Shown piece after piece: positions 38,905-48,002 of a stretch of 64,000 bases of DNA (within the stretch, counting starts at the first letter, position 1; every line of letters starts with the position of its first letter). The position numbers and the translations under genes are program-made. Origin of the DNA: Aquilaria yunnanensis (taxonomy: Eukaryota; Streptophyta; Magnoliopsida; Malvales; Thymelaeaceae). The notes beneath the pieces were generated by a model. That model was not told where the DNA came from, made no database searches, and was given only the letters and a program-made list of their open reading frames with translations. The stretch lies in NCBI GenBank assembly GCA_039654915.1, contig CM077596.1, positions 46,684,501 to 46,748,500 on the forward strand. The letters are read 5' to 3'.

Positions 38905-39520
38905 TTGTTGTAATTAATTAACTTAATTAAACTTGGCTAACTTTTATTTATTGTTGTTAATTAATTAACTTAATTAAACTTGGCTAATTTTTATTTATTG
39001 TTGTTAATTAATTAACTTAATTAAACTTGGCTAATTTTTATTTATTGTTGTTAATTAATTAACTTAATTAAACTTGGCTAATTTTTATTTATTGTTGTTA
39101 ATTAATTAACTTAATTAAACTTGGCTAATTTTTATTTATTGTTGTTAATTAATTAACTTAATTAAACTTGGCTAATTTTTATTTATTGTTGTTAATTAAT
39201 TAACTTAATTAAACTTGGCTAATTTTTATTTATTGTTGTTAATTAATTAACTTAATTAAACTTGGCTAATTTTTATTTATTGTTGTTAATTAATTAACTT
39301 AATTAAACTTGGCTAACTTTTATTTATTGTTGTTAATTAATTAACTTAATTAAACTTGGCTAATTTTTATTTATTGTTGTTAATTAATTAACTTAATTAA
39401 ACTTGGCTAACTTTTATTTATTGTTGTTAATTAATTAACTTAATTAAACTTGGTTAATTTTTATTTATTGTTGTTAATTAATTAACTTAATTAAACTTGG
39501 CTAACTTTTATTATTGTTGT
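38905..39520 (+). repeat. 47-bp tandem array in the 5' LTR, about 13 units
   Basis: The marker GGCTAA/GGTTAA recurs every 47 bp from 38935 to 39499. Each unit carries AATTAATTAACTTAATTAAA and TTTATTTATTGTTGTTAA. Degenerate copies continue to about 39760. Confidence 0.9.
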
Positions 39521-40720
39521 TAATTAATTAAATTAATTAAATTGTCTAACTTTTATTTTTGTTGTAATTAATTAACTTAATTAACTTGACTAACTTTTTA
39601 TTATTGTTGTTAACCATTAATTTAATTAAACTTGGCTAATTTTTATTATTGTTGTTAATTAATTTAATCTAACTTTTACTAACCTTTTTTATTGTTATTA
39701 ACTAACTAATCCAACTAATCTAACTATATTAATTGTGCTAACTTTTATTATTATTGTGTTATTAAAGTGGATGGCCAAAAAGCCCCACTTTATTAATTGA
39801 ATTTTTTTTATGATTAAAAGATAAAAAAAGGAATTTTATGTGAATAATTTTCTAAAGGCTAATAAAAATTACTTTTTTTTTTATTTTGAAACAAAGTTTT
39901 TATTCCTTTTAATAAACAAACATAATGAAATAATTCAAAAATAAAATAAATAAATAAATAAACATAAAACCATTCTTTTAATACATCTTTAAAATTAATA
40001 ATTAATGAAATAAAAAAATTTAATTAAAACTCCATGACCAAATGATCCGCCAGGATCCATGGCTCGGAAATATTTTTAAAATAAAATATATAAATAAATT
40101 TTTTTTTTTTCTTTATAAAAAATAAAAAAAAAAAACTTTAGACTAATATATTAATTATCTATTAATATATAATTTTTTTTAGTTTTCTTTATTAAAAAGA
40201 ATAAAAAGCGTAAAATTTTTTAGTTAATATTTTTCAATAATATTTTATTTATTTCTTTTAAAAATATAATTTTTTTTAGTTTTCTTTATTAATAAAAAGA
40301 ATGAAAAGAATAAAAATTTTGGGTTAATATGTTATTCAGTAATATTTTACTTATTAAAAGATATAACTTTTTGTTTCCTTTATAAAAATCTTAATCAAAT
40401 AATTTCAAAATAATACAAAATAAAACAAAAATAATTGAATTTTCTCTTAAATATTTTTGACTTATTGATTAGATATATTTTCAGAAATATAAATTAAAAT
40501 TAAAAAAAAAAAATCTTTCATCAAACAAAGAAGAATATAAAAATAAAAATATCAAGACTTTTGTTTTAAAATACATATAAGTTTTCGGTTAAATAATCTT
40601 TTATTCCAAAAATAAATTAAATAAATATCAAAACTTTTCTTCTTTTGTTTAAAATTTTTGATTCTCTTAATAAAAAAAAATAATAATAAAAAAATAATAA
40701 AAAATAAAAATTTTTTTTAG

Positions 40721-40820
40721 TTCATGGTATATTGGCTGGAAACTGTCTCGTGCCCGCTTTTGAGCTGCTTCACCTGGTGAAGAGGGTCTGGCTGAGTAAC
40801 AACGCCCCGTACCATGATCA
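40721..40820. other. Structured GC-normal block in the 5' LTR
   Basis: A 100-bp island of balanced composition in AT-only surroundings. It is bounded by inverted TCATGGTA / TACCATGA and contains the near-perfect hairpin CTTCACCTGGTGAAG (about 40768-40782). It is also present at 61520-61619 in the 3' LTR. Function unknown. Confidence 0.45.
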
Positions 40821-40944
40821 AAATTTTTATTTTTAAACTCTTTAATTCTTTTAAATTAACTTCTTATTAAATAAAAATTAATTATTATTTTTTTTAATTC
40901 TTTTATAAATTGAGTAATCCTTTAAAATAATAAATATCTTTCAT

Positions 40945-41360
40945 TAAACAAGAAAAACAAAAAAAGTAAACAAGAAAAAAAAGAAAGATAAGAAAAATAA
41001 AAGAAAGATAAGAAACAAAAATAAAAGAAAGATAAGAAAGAAAAGGAAGATAAAAAAATATAAAAGAAAAGATAAGATAAGAAAAGAAAGAAAGAAAAGA
41101 CAAGAAAAATAAAAAAAAGATAAGAAAGAAAAATAAAAGAAAGATAAGATAAAGAAAAAAAGGAAATATAAGAAAAAGAAAAGAAAGATAAAAGAAAGAA
41201 AAAGAAAAAGCAAAGAAAGAAAGAAAAGAATAAAAAAGAAAGAAAGAAAAGAATAAAAAAGAAAGAAAAGAAAAGAAATTAAAAGAAATTAAAAAAAAGA
41301 AGTAAAAATAAGTAAAAAAAGAAGAAAAAGAAAGAAAGTAAAAAAAGAAGTAAAAAATAT
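40945..41360. repeat. Purine-only (A/G) tract in the 5' LTR
   Basis: About 415 bp of almost pure A and G on the plus strand (AAAGA, GATAAGA words). The 3' LTR copy is at 61744-62159. The F/L/S-rich minus-strand ORFs here are artefacts of this composition. Confidence 0.8.
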
Positions 41361-41961
41361 AAAGATAAATTTTTTAGTTAGTATTAAAAATCATTCATAA
41401 ACAAAAAGAATTACCATTTAAAAATTAATTTCATAATAATAAGAATTAAATAATTACGATAAATCAATTTCCATATCCGGATGATCCGGTAGGATCTACG
41501 GTTTGGAAAATATCAAACTTTTTAAAATAAACAAATTAAATAAACAGATAAAAATCCATATTTTTACAATATGGATAAAATTGTTTAAAATTTCATCAAA
41601 TTCCGTGTCCAAATGACTCGGCAGAGTCCATGGTTCGGAATCAAAATCTTCCGTGTCCAAATGACTCGGCAGAGTCCATGGTTCGGAAGTATAAAATTCT
41701 ATACAAATTAATTTCCAAAAATCCGCATTCAACTAATTCAGTTAAAATTTCTAGTTTGAAAATTAACTGAATTTTTTTTAAGCAAAGTAAAACAAAATTA
41801 AAATCAACTAAGGTGCCAATTTTGGGCGCTATAACAATATTGTTTTAGCGTAACCGTACTCCCGATCCCCGAACTCTCGCAGACCATATTTTAAGGTATC
41901 CAATCGACCTGAGCGAAAACCGATTGGTGGCGACTCCAGAAAACCCGACGTTGCCACAGCT

Positions 41962-41979
41962 TGGCGACTCCGCTGGGGA
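41962..41979 (+). other. Primer-binding site of the Ogre element
   Basis: TGGCGACTCCGCTGGGGA begins 3 bp after the 5' LTR. Ogre elements are known to use a primer site complementary to an Arg tRNA, and this has the same form. Confidence 0.85.
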
Positions 41980-42581
41980 GTCGACGTTAGTGAGTCGAGC
42001 CTAAAGTTGATTTGTTTTTATTTACTTTGCTTTACTATTATGTGGATTTATATATTATATTTACTTAAGTAAACATGCATAATGCATTCACAAAATGAAG
42101 CTCTATACCCGAGCTTCCTTAAATCAAACACGATTCTTTCTAAGCGGAATTGGTGTTGCTGTCCTTGTGAGGCCACGGTCTCCAAGCCTTCACCGGTTTC
42201 AAAGTAGCAAAGTAGTGTATTGCCTTCTGAGACGGTTAGTCTCTGCATGGGCCCACGAAAAGCTACGACTCGAATTAATCCATTCCTTACATAAACCCTA
42301 GAGGGTAAGGAATCGGGCCGTCACTATGATTCAGTGACGGGATTCGGGAACTATCCCTTGCCTTTTTGATAAACCACCTTCTGCATGTAGAATTCCTTAC
42401 TCCACCTTAGAACCAGCCATTAAGAATTTCCCATACCTCGGTTCCCATTTCCATAGGTTTTGTTTTATCTATATGTTTGTATGATCCTATGTGTTATTTT
42501 TTACTAACTCTATTTTTCCTTATTTTTCCGGCATATACATTTCATCATTAAAGATAAGTATTTGGTGAAAGAACTATTATC
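41980..42581 (+). other. Untranslated leader between PBS and ORF1
   Basis: About 600 bp with no long ORF. It may contribute packaging signals, but nothing specific is recognised. Confidence 0.5.
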
Positions 42582-44276
42582 ATGGATATTCTCGATTATC
42601 TTCCCACGGCTGTTACTGGATCATGGAATGACACGGTAATCGAAACTCAGCCTGAAGCTATGGAATATTCCGAAACGGCTCAAAAGCTTCACGGAGATGC
42701 TCTGACATCCCATTCTCACGTACAGCTTAAGGACCAGGTATCGGTCCGGATAAATCAGAACGACACCACGGAATTATTGCAAGTCTGGAATAGTTGGAAT
42801 TCTGCTGATCGGGAAGCTTTTACGGCAAAATATGGTCACATCACTTGCCTACTAAAGGTTACCGTTGATGCATCACTTGTCCGGGCTCTAATACAATTTT
42901 GGGATCCATTTTATCGATGCTTTTCTTTCGATAAGATGGATCTGGTTCCAACCATTGAAGAATACAACAGCCTCTTGGGTTGGTCCTCCGACTATCCAAT
43001 CGAGACTTATCAACATGATAGAAGAACGGAGCCTCATCGAGCCCTAGCAAAATTATTGGATATGCCAGCTTCCAGTCTTCAAACCAAGTTTGCAACAAAA
43101 GGATCTCGAAAATTTATCAGTTGGATCGACTTAAAACAATTAAGTCACGTTCTCCCTCAGAAAAATCAACGACGCAAGCTTTTCGCCTTGGCGATATATG
43201 GCCTGGTAGTCTTCCCAAGAATCGTCGGATTCATTGAAGGAGACATCATTACACTATTTGAGCAAATCTGCAATGCTCAAATAAATCCGACCTCAGTAAT
43301 ATTATGTGAAACTATCAGGGCATTAAACTTTTGTCGCCAAAGAGGGGGCAAATTCATAGGATGTTCACATCTCCTCAACATTTGGATCAAAAGCCACCTT
43401 CCTTGTGAGAAGCAACATTTTGGAAATCGCTTTTCAAAGGACTTCATCCCAATCGAAGCCTTTTTGAAAAGTGAAACCATTCATCACGACAGCAAGGAAG
43501 CATGGGTTGATTATTTCAAGAACATCACCGAATTCCAAATTGAATGGAGAGCCCCCTGGTCTACCTCCACCCGCGTTGTCTACCGTTGCGGCAATTGCCC
43601 GTGGGTTCCTCTCTTAGGTATATGGGGAGGAACAAGTTATGCCCCAGCTCAAGTACGAAAACAATTTGGGTCTATGCAATTTATACCCATGACGCATAAT
43701 CTGAGTAAGTTGGAATTTTCACACGAAGATCCAAATTCAAATAAGCTCGCAATGGGTATTTCAGTTGCGTGGAAAAGAATTTTCATATTGAAGTCGGGGC
43801 CTATTATTTCTCCCACTGCTTATTATGAATGGAGAAATAACCGGAAGGAAGGAATAGTTCTATCTGAAGAGGTCATCAGAAAATTGGCGAAAAGAGAGTT
43901 GGAGAAAGAACTAGAGGAAGAAAAGGAGAAGAACAAGAGGATGCTCCTTGACATGCAACAGCTCGGTCACAAAACACAACTCCTCGAAGAGAAAGTTGAA
44001 TACCAAAAACAAGTCATCTCCCAATTGGTTGATGAAACCGATCAAAAAGAGATGAGAGTCAGATACTGGGAAGATCAATACAGATTTTCTCAAGATCAAT
44101 TGCAAACATTTTTGGTAGAAGTCAGAAAAGTTACAGAACAAGCCCAACTAATGGGCGAAGAAGCCAAGGAGTTAGAAGAACTGAGCTGTCCTACTCCATC
44201 AGTAAATGTTCAAAGAATGATGGAGTTCATATCTAAGGCCAGAAAGCAGTATTGTACTTTGGGTCGTTTCTTTTAA
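42582..44276 (+). CDS. Ogre ORF1, plant mobile domain-like (DUF7745-type) protein with coiled coil
   Basis: A 564-residue protein of the kind encoded upstream of gag in Ogre-type elements; its role in the replication cycle is not established. Residues 101-134 show the characteristic ALIQFWDPFYRCFSF then DLVPTIEEYNSLLG signature shared with plant mobile domain / DUF7745 proteins. The globular part extends to about residue 410. Residues about 425-545 are charged and heptad-rich (ELEKELEEEKEKNKR), a predicted coiled coil for oligomerisation. The ATG at 42582 is the first in frame after the leader. The frame is intact. It is separated from gag by stop codons and 189 bp, so it needs its own initiation or processing. 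Confidence 0.8.
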   Translation: MDILDYLPTAVTGSWNDTVIETQPEAMEYSETAQKLHGDALTSHSHVQLKDQVSVRINQNDTTELLQVWNSWNSADREAFTAKYGHITCLLKVTVDASLVRALIQFWDPFYRCFSFDKMDLVPTIEEYNSLLGWSSDYPIETYQHDRRTEPHRALAKLLDMPASSLQTKFATKGSRKFISWIDLKQLSHVLPQKNQRRKLFALAIYGLVVFPRIVGFIEGDIITLFEQICNAQINPTSVILCETIRALNFCRQRGGKFIGCSHLLNIWIKSHLPCEKQHFGNRFSKDFIPIEAFLKSETIHHDSKEAWVDYFKNITEFQIEWRAPWSTSTRVVYRCGNCPWVPLLGIWGGTSYAPAQVRKQFGSMQFIPMTHNLSKLEFSHEDPNSNKLAMGISVAWKRIFILKSGPIISPTAYYEWRNNRKEGIVLSEEVIRKLAKRELEKELEEEKEKNKRMLLDMQQLGHKTQLLEEKVEYQKQVISQLVDETDQKEMRVRYWEDQYRFSQDQLQTFLVEVRKVTEQAQLMGEEAKELEELSCPTPSVNVQRMMEFISKARKQYCTLGRFF

Positions 44277-44465
44277 ACAAACCTTTTGCTGAATGTAATT
44301 GAGAAATTCCATTATAGTTCTTCTTTCACCAAGTATTTACAATATTCATGCATGCATCCATCACATCAATCATACACACATAGAATCTAATAAAATAAAT
44401 ATTCCTTTAAAAGGGGTAAAATTGGACCTCAACACCGATATTCAACTCGACTCCAAACAAGATTA

Positions 44466-47400
44466 ATGGCAGAACAAGCCGAAGGACGTCTCATGGAGAT
44501 GGAGTCCAAGATTGAAAGTATGTCAGAACAGATGAGACAATTGATGGAATTAATCAAAGGGAAAGCAACTCAAGTCCCCATCAAAGAAGTGCAAGATCCC
44601 ACTTATCCCCCGGGATTCACCCCGCAACGAGTCTCAGTCCAAGAAAACCTGTTTCAAGAATCAGGACCGTCTGCTAGTGTTCACCTGAAACAGGACACTG
44701 TACAGGAAGAGAAGAAGACATTACCAAAAGAAGAAGCAGAATCTCAAAAACTCGAAACAATAGAAAAGCGACTGCGAGCCATTGAAGGAGGCACTATATT
44801 CGGATCTCTCTCGGTAGATGACCTCTGCTTAGTGCCAGATGTCGTAATCCCTTCAGATTTTAAGGTGCCAGATTTCGTGAAATACGATGGAACGAGTGAT
44901 CCCATCACTCACATCACATTGTTCCTAAGGAGACTACAACCACTCACAAAAGATGAAAAGGTGTGGATCGCACTTTTTCAGGAAAGTCTCACAAAATCAG
45001 CATTACAGTGGTATCTAAGCCAAGGTCCAAGGAACATAAAAACTTGGAATGACCTTGCTCAGGCCTTCATCGGCAACTATAAACACGTTATGGACTTGGC
45101 TCCGGATCGCCAAACTCTCCAAAACATGGAGAAGAAAAAGCCAGAAACTTTCAAGGAATATGCGCAGCGGTGGAGGGACTTAGCTGCACAGGTTCAGCCA
45201 CCCATGACAGAAAGAGAAATGGTCACTTTATTTGTCCAGACACTGAAATACCCATATTATGACAAACTTATTGGCAATGCGGCAACTAACTTCTCCGACG
45301 TAGTAATGTCTGGAGAAAGGATCGAGCATGGTATCAGGACTGGGAAGATTACTGAATCCTTTAGCGATCCTATGAAAAGAGGAGGACCTTCCAGAAGAAA
45401 AGATGAAGAAATACAACAAATAGGAAGAGGAAGAGGGATTCCCTTCGTGGGCACTGTGGCCACCGGACCTCGCCTATCCTATTCTGCCAATAAGCCCAAT
45501 TATTATCCTACCAATAGGCCCAATGATTATCCTCCCAATAGGCCCAATGATTATCTTCCCAATAGACCCAACAATTATCCTCCCAACAGACCTAATCAGT
45601 TACGGCCACCTGTTCCAACTCCTCCAGTACCTGCACCAAGACCAAGAGAAATCTTCGCACCAATTCCCATGACTTACACTGAGCTGTATCCAAAACTCAT
45701 CGAAAGTCAACTTATTCGCCCAATCCCTACAAGGCCATTGGAACCCCCGTATCCAAGGTGGTATGACCCTAACATAAATTGCCCATATCATGATGGTACC
45801 GTGGGCCACGGACTGGAAAATTGCATAGCATTGAAGCGTATAGTCCAACAATTAATTGAGTCAAAGTGGTTGGACTTTTCCGATGAACCAAACGTCACTC
45901 ATAATCCATTGCCTCCTCATCAAGCCAAACCAGTCAATATGATGGAAGAATACTGGCCGATGAAGAAAACAGTCAATGATATCATAACCCCTCTTAAGCA
46001 TGTATATTCATGCCTTGTGAAAGAAGGGATTATCATAGGAAAGTCTTCTGGAAATAAAGAAGTCGAGGATGAGGAGTGGTGCAACTTTCATAACAGTAAG
46101 AGTCATTCTATCCAAGAATGCCCAGAATTCCGTAAAAGTCTACAAAGTCTTATGGACTCCTCCCAAATCATCGTTTTTATGTCAGATAAAGAGGATGACG
46201 TGAATGTGATAATTAAAGAACAAGAAGTCAATATCATGCCAAGACCACTAGTCATTCCAATATCAAAATCTGCTCTCAAGCCTTTAAGAATTCAAGTTCC
46301 AAAGCCATTCCCGTACAAATCAGACAAAACTGTTCCATGGAACTATGGCTATACTTCTAACATCACATCAACTCCGTTAGAAGTCGGGGGCATGACTAGA
46401 AGCGGTCGGTGTTATTCTCCCGAGCAAATGAACAAGCTCCAACAAGAGAAGAATGTTACGGATCCAGCAAATGGACCTATTAACACATCTAAAGAGCAAG
46501 AGATGCCTCGAGCAGTAACAGATGAACAAGCTACTGAGTTTCTCAAACTCATAAAGCAAAGTGAATATAGTATCGTGGAGCAGTTGAACCGTCTGCCAGC
46601 AAAGATCTCCATACTTTCATTACTCTTAAGTTCTGATGCCCATCGAGAAGCTCTTCTCAAAGTCCTGAATAAGGCTTATGTTGAACAAGATATCTCCGTG
46701 AACAACTTTGACCACCTTGTCAACAACATCACGGCACAAAATCTCATCACATTCACTGACGATGAGATACCAGCAGAAGGAAGAGGTCACTCTAAGGCTC
46801 TGCATATTTCGATTAAATACAAAGATCGGATTATGGCCAGAGTTCTTATCGACAATGGGTCAGCTCTAAATGTAATGCCACTCGAAACCTTACATAAGAT
46901 TGGTTTAGACCCATCATACCTCAACAACAGTCATATTGTTGTTCGAGCATTTGACGGAACGAAGAGAGATGTTGTTGGAGAAATAGAGCTACCAATAGGG
47001 ATTGGTCCCTGTCTTTTCCACATCACATTCCAAGTCATGGATATTTGTCCATCTTATACCTGCCTGCTGGGAAGACCATGGATCCATATGGCCGGAGCAA
47101 TTCCTTCTTCATTACACCAGAAAATGAAATTCATTATTGAAGGAAAGATAATCACGGTCTTCGCTGAAGAAGACATCTTGCTATCAAGACCTGCGGATGC
47201 TCAATATGTCGAAGTCAATGAAAATGTACCTGATTGCTCCTTCAGGTCTTTTGAGATTGTCAATGCTGCTTATGTCAGTGAATATGAAGAAGAACCCATT
47301 CCTAGCATCTCTAAAACAAGTCGCATGGTTGCCAAACTCATGATAAAAGGAGGATACTCACCGGGGTTAGGACTGGGACAAGATTTACAAGGAATCACAG

Positions 47401-47777
47401 AACCATTGAAAATCACCACAAATGAAGGGAAATACGGCCTAGGCTTCACACCGACAAGACATGATAAAATGAAGGCAATAGCTGAAAAGAGAGAAAAGAG
47501 GATTGCACGATTAACAGGGCATCCTCTCCAGGAAAGAAATCTGGATATCCCTGAAATCACCGAAACGTTCGTGAGTGGTGGTCTCATTCCAAAAAATGAC
47601 AATGAAGGCAAGCTGACTATCAACATCAACAAGTCTTTTGAAAGTCTTTCTATTCAGGCAATCATCAGCGATTCACCTGAAGAGGAGGAGCTTGTTCAAC
47701 CTTGTGGCCCACGGGATGTGCTGAACAATTGGGAGGCGATAGAACTGCCTGTTATAATCGAAAGCTTTCCAAAGTAA
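44466..47777 (+). CDS. Gag-protease polyprotein with G-patch (unspliced form)
   Basis: 1103 residues. Gag capsid core is at about 160-295 (LTKSALQWYLSQGP, FKEYAQRWRDLAAQVQPPM). An asparagine/proline repeat of NRPN units is at 342-378. There are two zinc-knuckle-like motifs, C439-x2-H-x5-H-x4-C453 and C539-x2-H-x4-H-x4-C552. The aspartic protease has active site LIDNGS (Asp796; DNG replaces the usual DTG/DSG) and LLGRP at 867-871. A G-patch follows at about 952-985 (GGYSPGLGLG and GITEPL). The protein builds the virus-like particle and matures the polyprotein. The stop TAA (47775) overlaps the 5' splice site at 47774, so splicing removes it and fuses the frame to pol. The ATG at 44466 starts a coiled-coil-like N-terminus. 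Confidence 0.9.
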   Translation: MAEQAEGRLMEMESKIESMSEQMRQLMELIKGKATQVPIKEVQDPTYPPGFTPQRVSVQENLFQESGPSASVHLKQDTVQEEKKTLPKEEAESQKLETIEKRLRAIEGGTIFGSLSVDDLCLVPDVVIPSDFKVPDFVKYDGTSDPITHITLFLRRLQPLTKDEKVWIALFQESLTKSALQWYLSQGPRNIKTWNDLAQAFIGNYKHVMDLAPDRQTLQNMEKKKPETFKEYAQRWRDLAAQVQPPMTEREMVTLFVQTLKYPYYDKLIGNAATNFSDVVMSGERIEHGIRTGKITESFSDPMKRGGPSRRKDEEIQQIGRGRGIPFVGTVATGPRLSYSANKPNYYPTNRPNDYPPNRPNDYLPNRPNNYPPNRPNQLRPPVPTPPVPAPRPREIFAPIPMTYTELYPKLIESQLIRPIPTRPLEPPYPRWYDPNINCPYHDGTVGHGLENCIALKRIVQQLIESKWLDFSDEPNVTHNPLPPHQAKPVNMMEEYWPMKKTVNDIITPLKHVYSCLVKEGIIIGKSSGNKEVEDEEWCNFHNSKSHSIQECPEFRKSLQSLMDSSQIIVFMSDKEDDVNVIIKEQEVNIMPRPLVIPISKSALKPLRIQVPKPFPYKSDKTVPWNYGYTSNITSTPLEVGGMTRSGRCYSPEQMNKLQQEKNVTDPANGPINTSKEQEMPRAVTDEQATEFLKLIKQSEYSIVEQLNRLPAKISILSLLLSSDAHREALLKVLNKAYVEQDISVNNFDHLVNNITAQNLITFTDDEIPAEGRGHSKALHISIKYKDRIMARVLIDNGSALNVMPLETLHKIGLDPSYLNNSHIVVRAFDGTKRDVVGEIELPIGIGPCLFHITFQVMDICPSYTCLLGRPWIHMAGAIPSSLHQKMKFIIEGKIITVFAEEDILLSRPADAQYVEVNENVPDCSFRSFEIVNAAYVSEYEEEPIPSISKTSRMVAKLMIKGGYSPGLGLGQDLQGITEPLKITTNEGKYGLGFTPTRHDKMKAIAEKREKRIARLTGHPLQERNLDIPEITETFVSGGLIPKNDNEGKLTININKSFESLSIQAIISDSPEEEELVQPCGPRDVLNNWEAIELPVIIESFPK

Positions 47778-47971
47778 TCTAATAGTAAAAACCTCCTAAA
47801 GAAAGGTTCAATCAATAGGGTGTAGTCTTTGTTTAAGTGAACCTTTTAGTTATTGCTTTTTATTCCAATAAAGTTGTGATTTATGCACATTGTAAATAAA
47901 GTACCAGTTTGCATCCATCTCATTCGTGCCATTTTTTTTTCTTCTCTTTCTTTTCTCTCTGGATAATGCAG
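47774..47971 (+). other. Ogre intron between protease and reverse transcriptase
   Basis: Donor AA/GTAATC at 47774. The acceptor TGCAG ends at 47971 after a long pyrimidine tract (47932-47960). Exon joining gives CCA AA^A CCC AAA, phase 2, which enters the pol frame 30 nt upstream of the pol ATG. The result is a 2245-residue Gag-Pol. The intron contains AATAAA at 47867 and 47895. An intron at this place is a known Ogre trait; the exact sites are my prediction. Confidence 0.78.
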
Positions 47972-48002
47972 ACCCAAAACTCTCTTTGATGACAATGAAA
48001 GA

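Larger units (their letters stand above)
37609..41958 (+). repeat. 5' LTR of the Ogre element
   Basis: 4350 bp, TG...CA. It contains in order a U3 with TATA box (38123), a (TC)n run (38279-38303), a GC-rich block (38304-38620), a 47-bp tandem array (38905-39520), AT-rich DNA with hairpin motifs, a structured GC-normal block (40721-40820) and a purine-only tract (about 40945-41360). The GC-rich block yields overlapping ORFs in several frames; these are composition artefacts. Confidence 0.95.

Noticed and set aside
40903..41213. F/L/S-rich minus-strand ORFs resembling membrane proteins (also 61702-62012)
   Set aside because: Artefact of a purine-only tract; low complexity.
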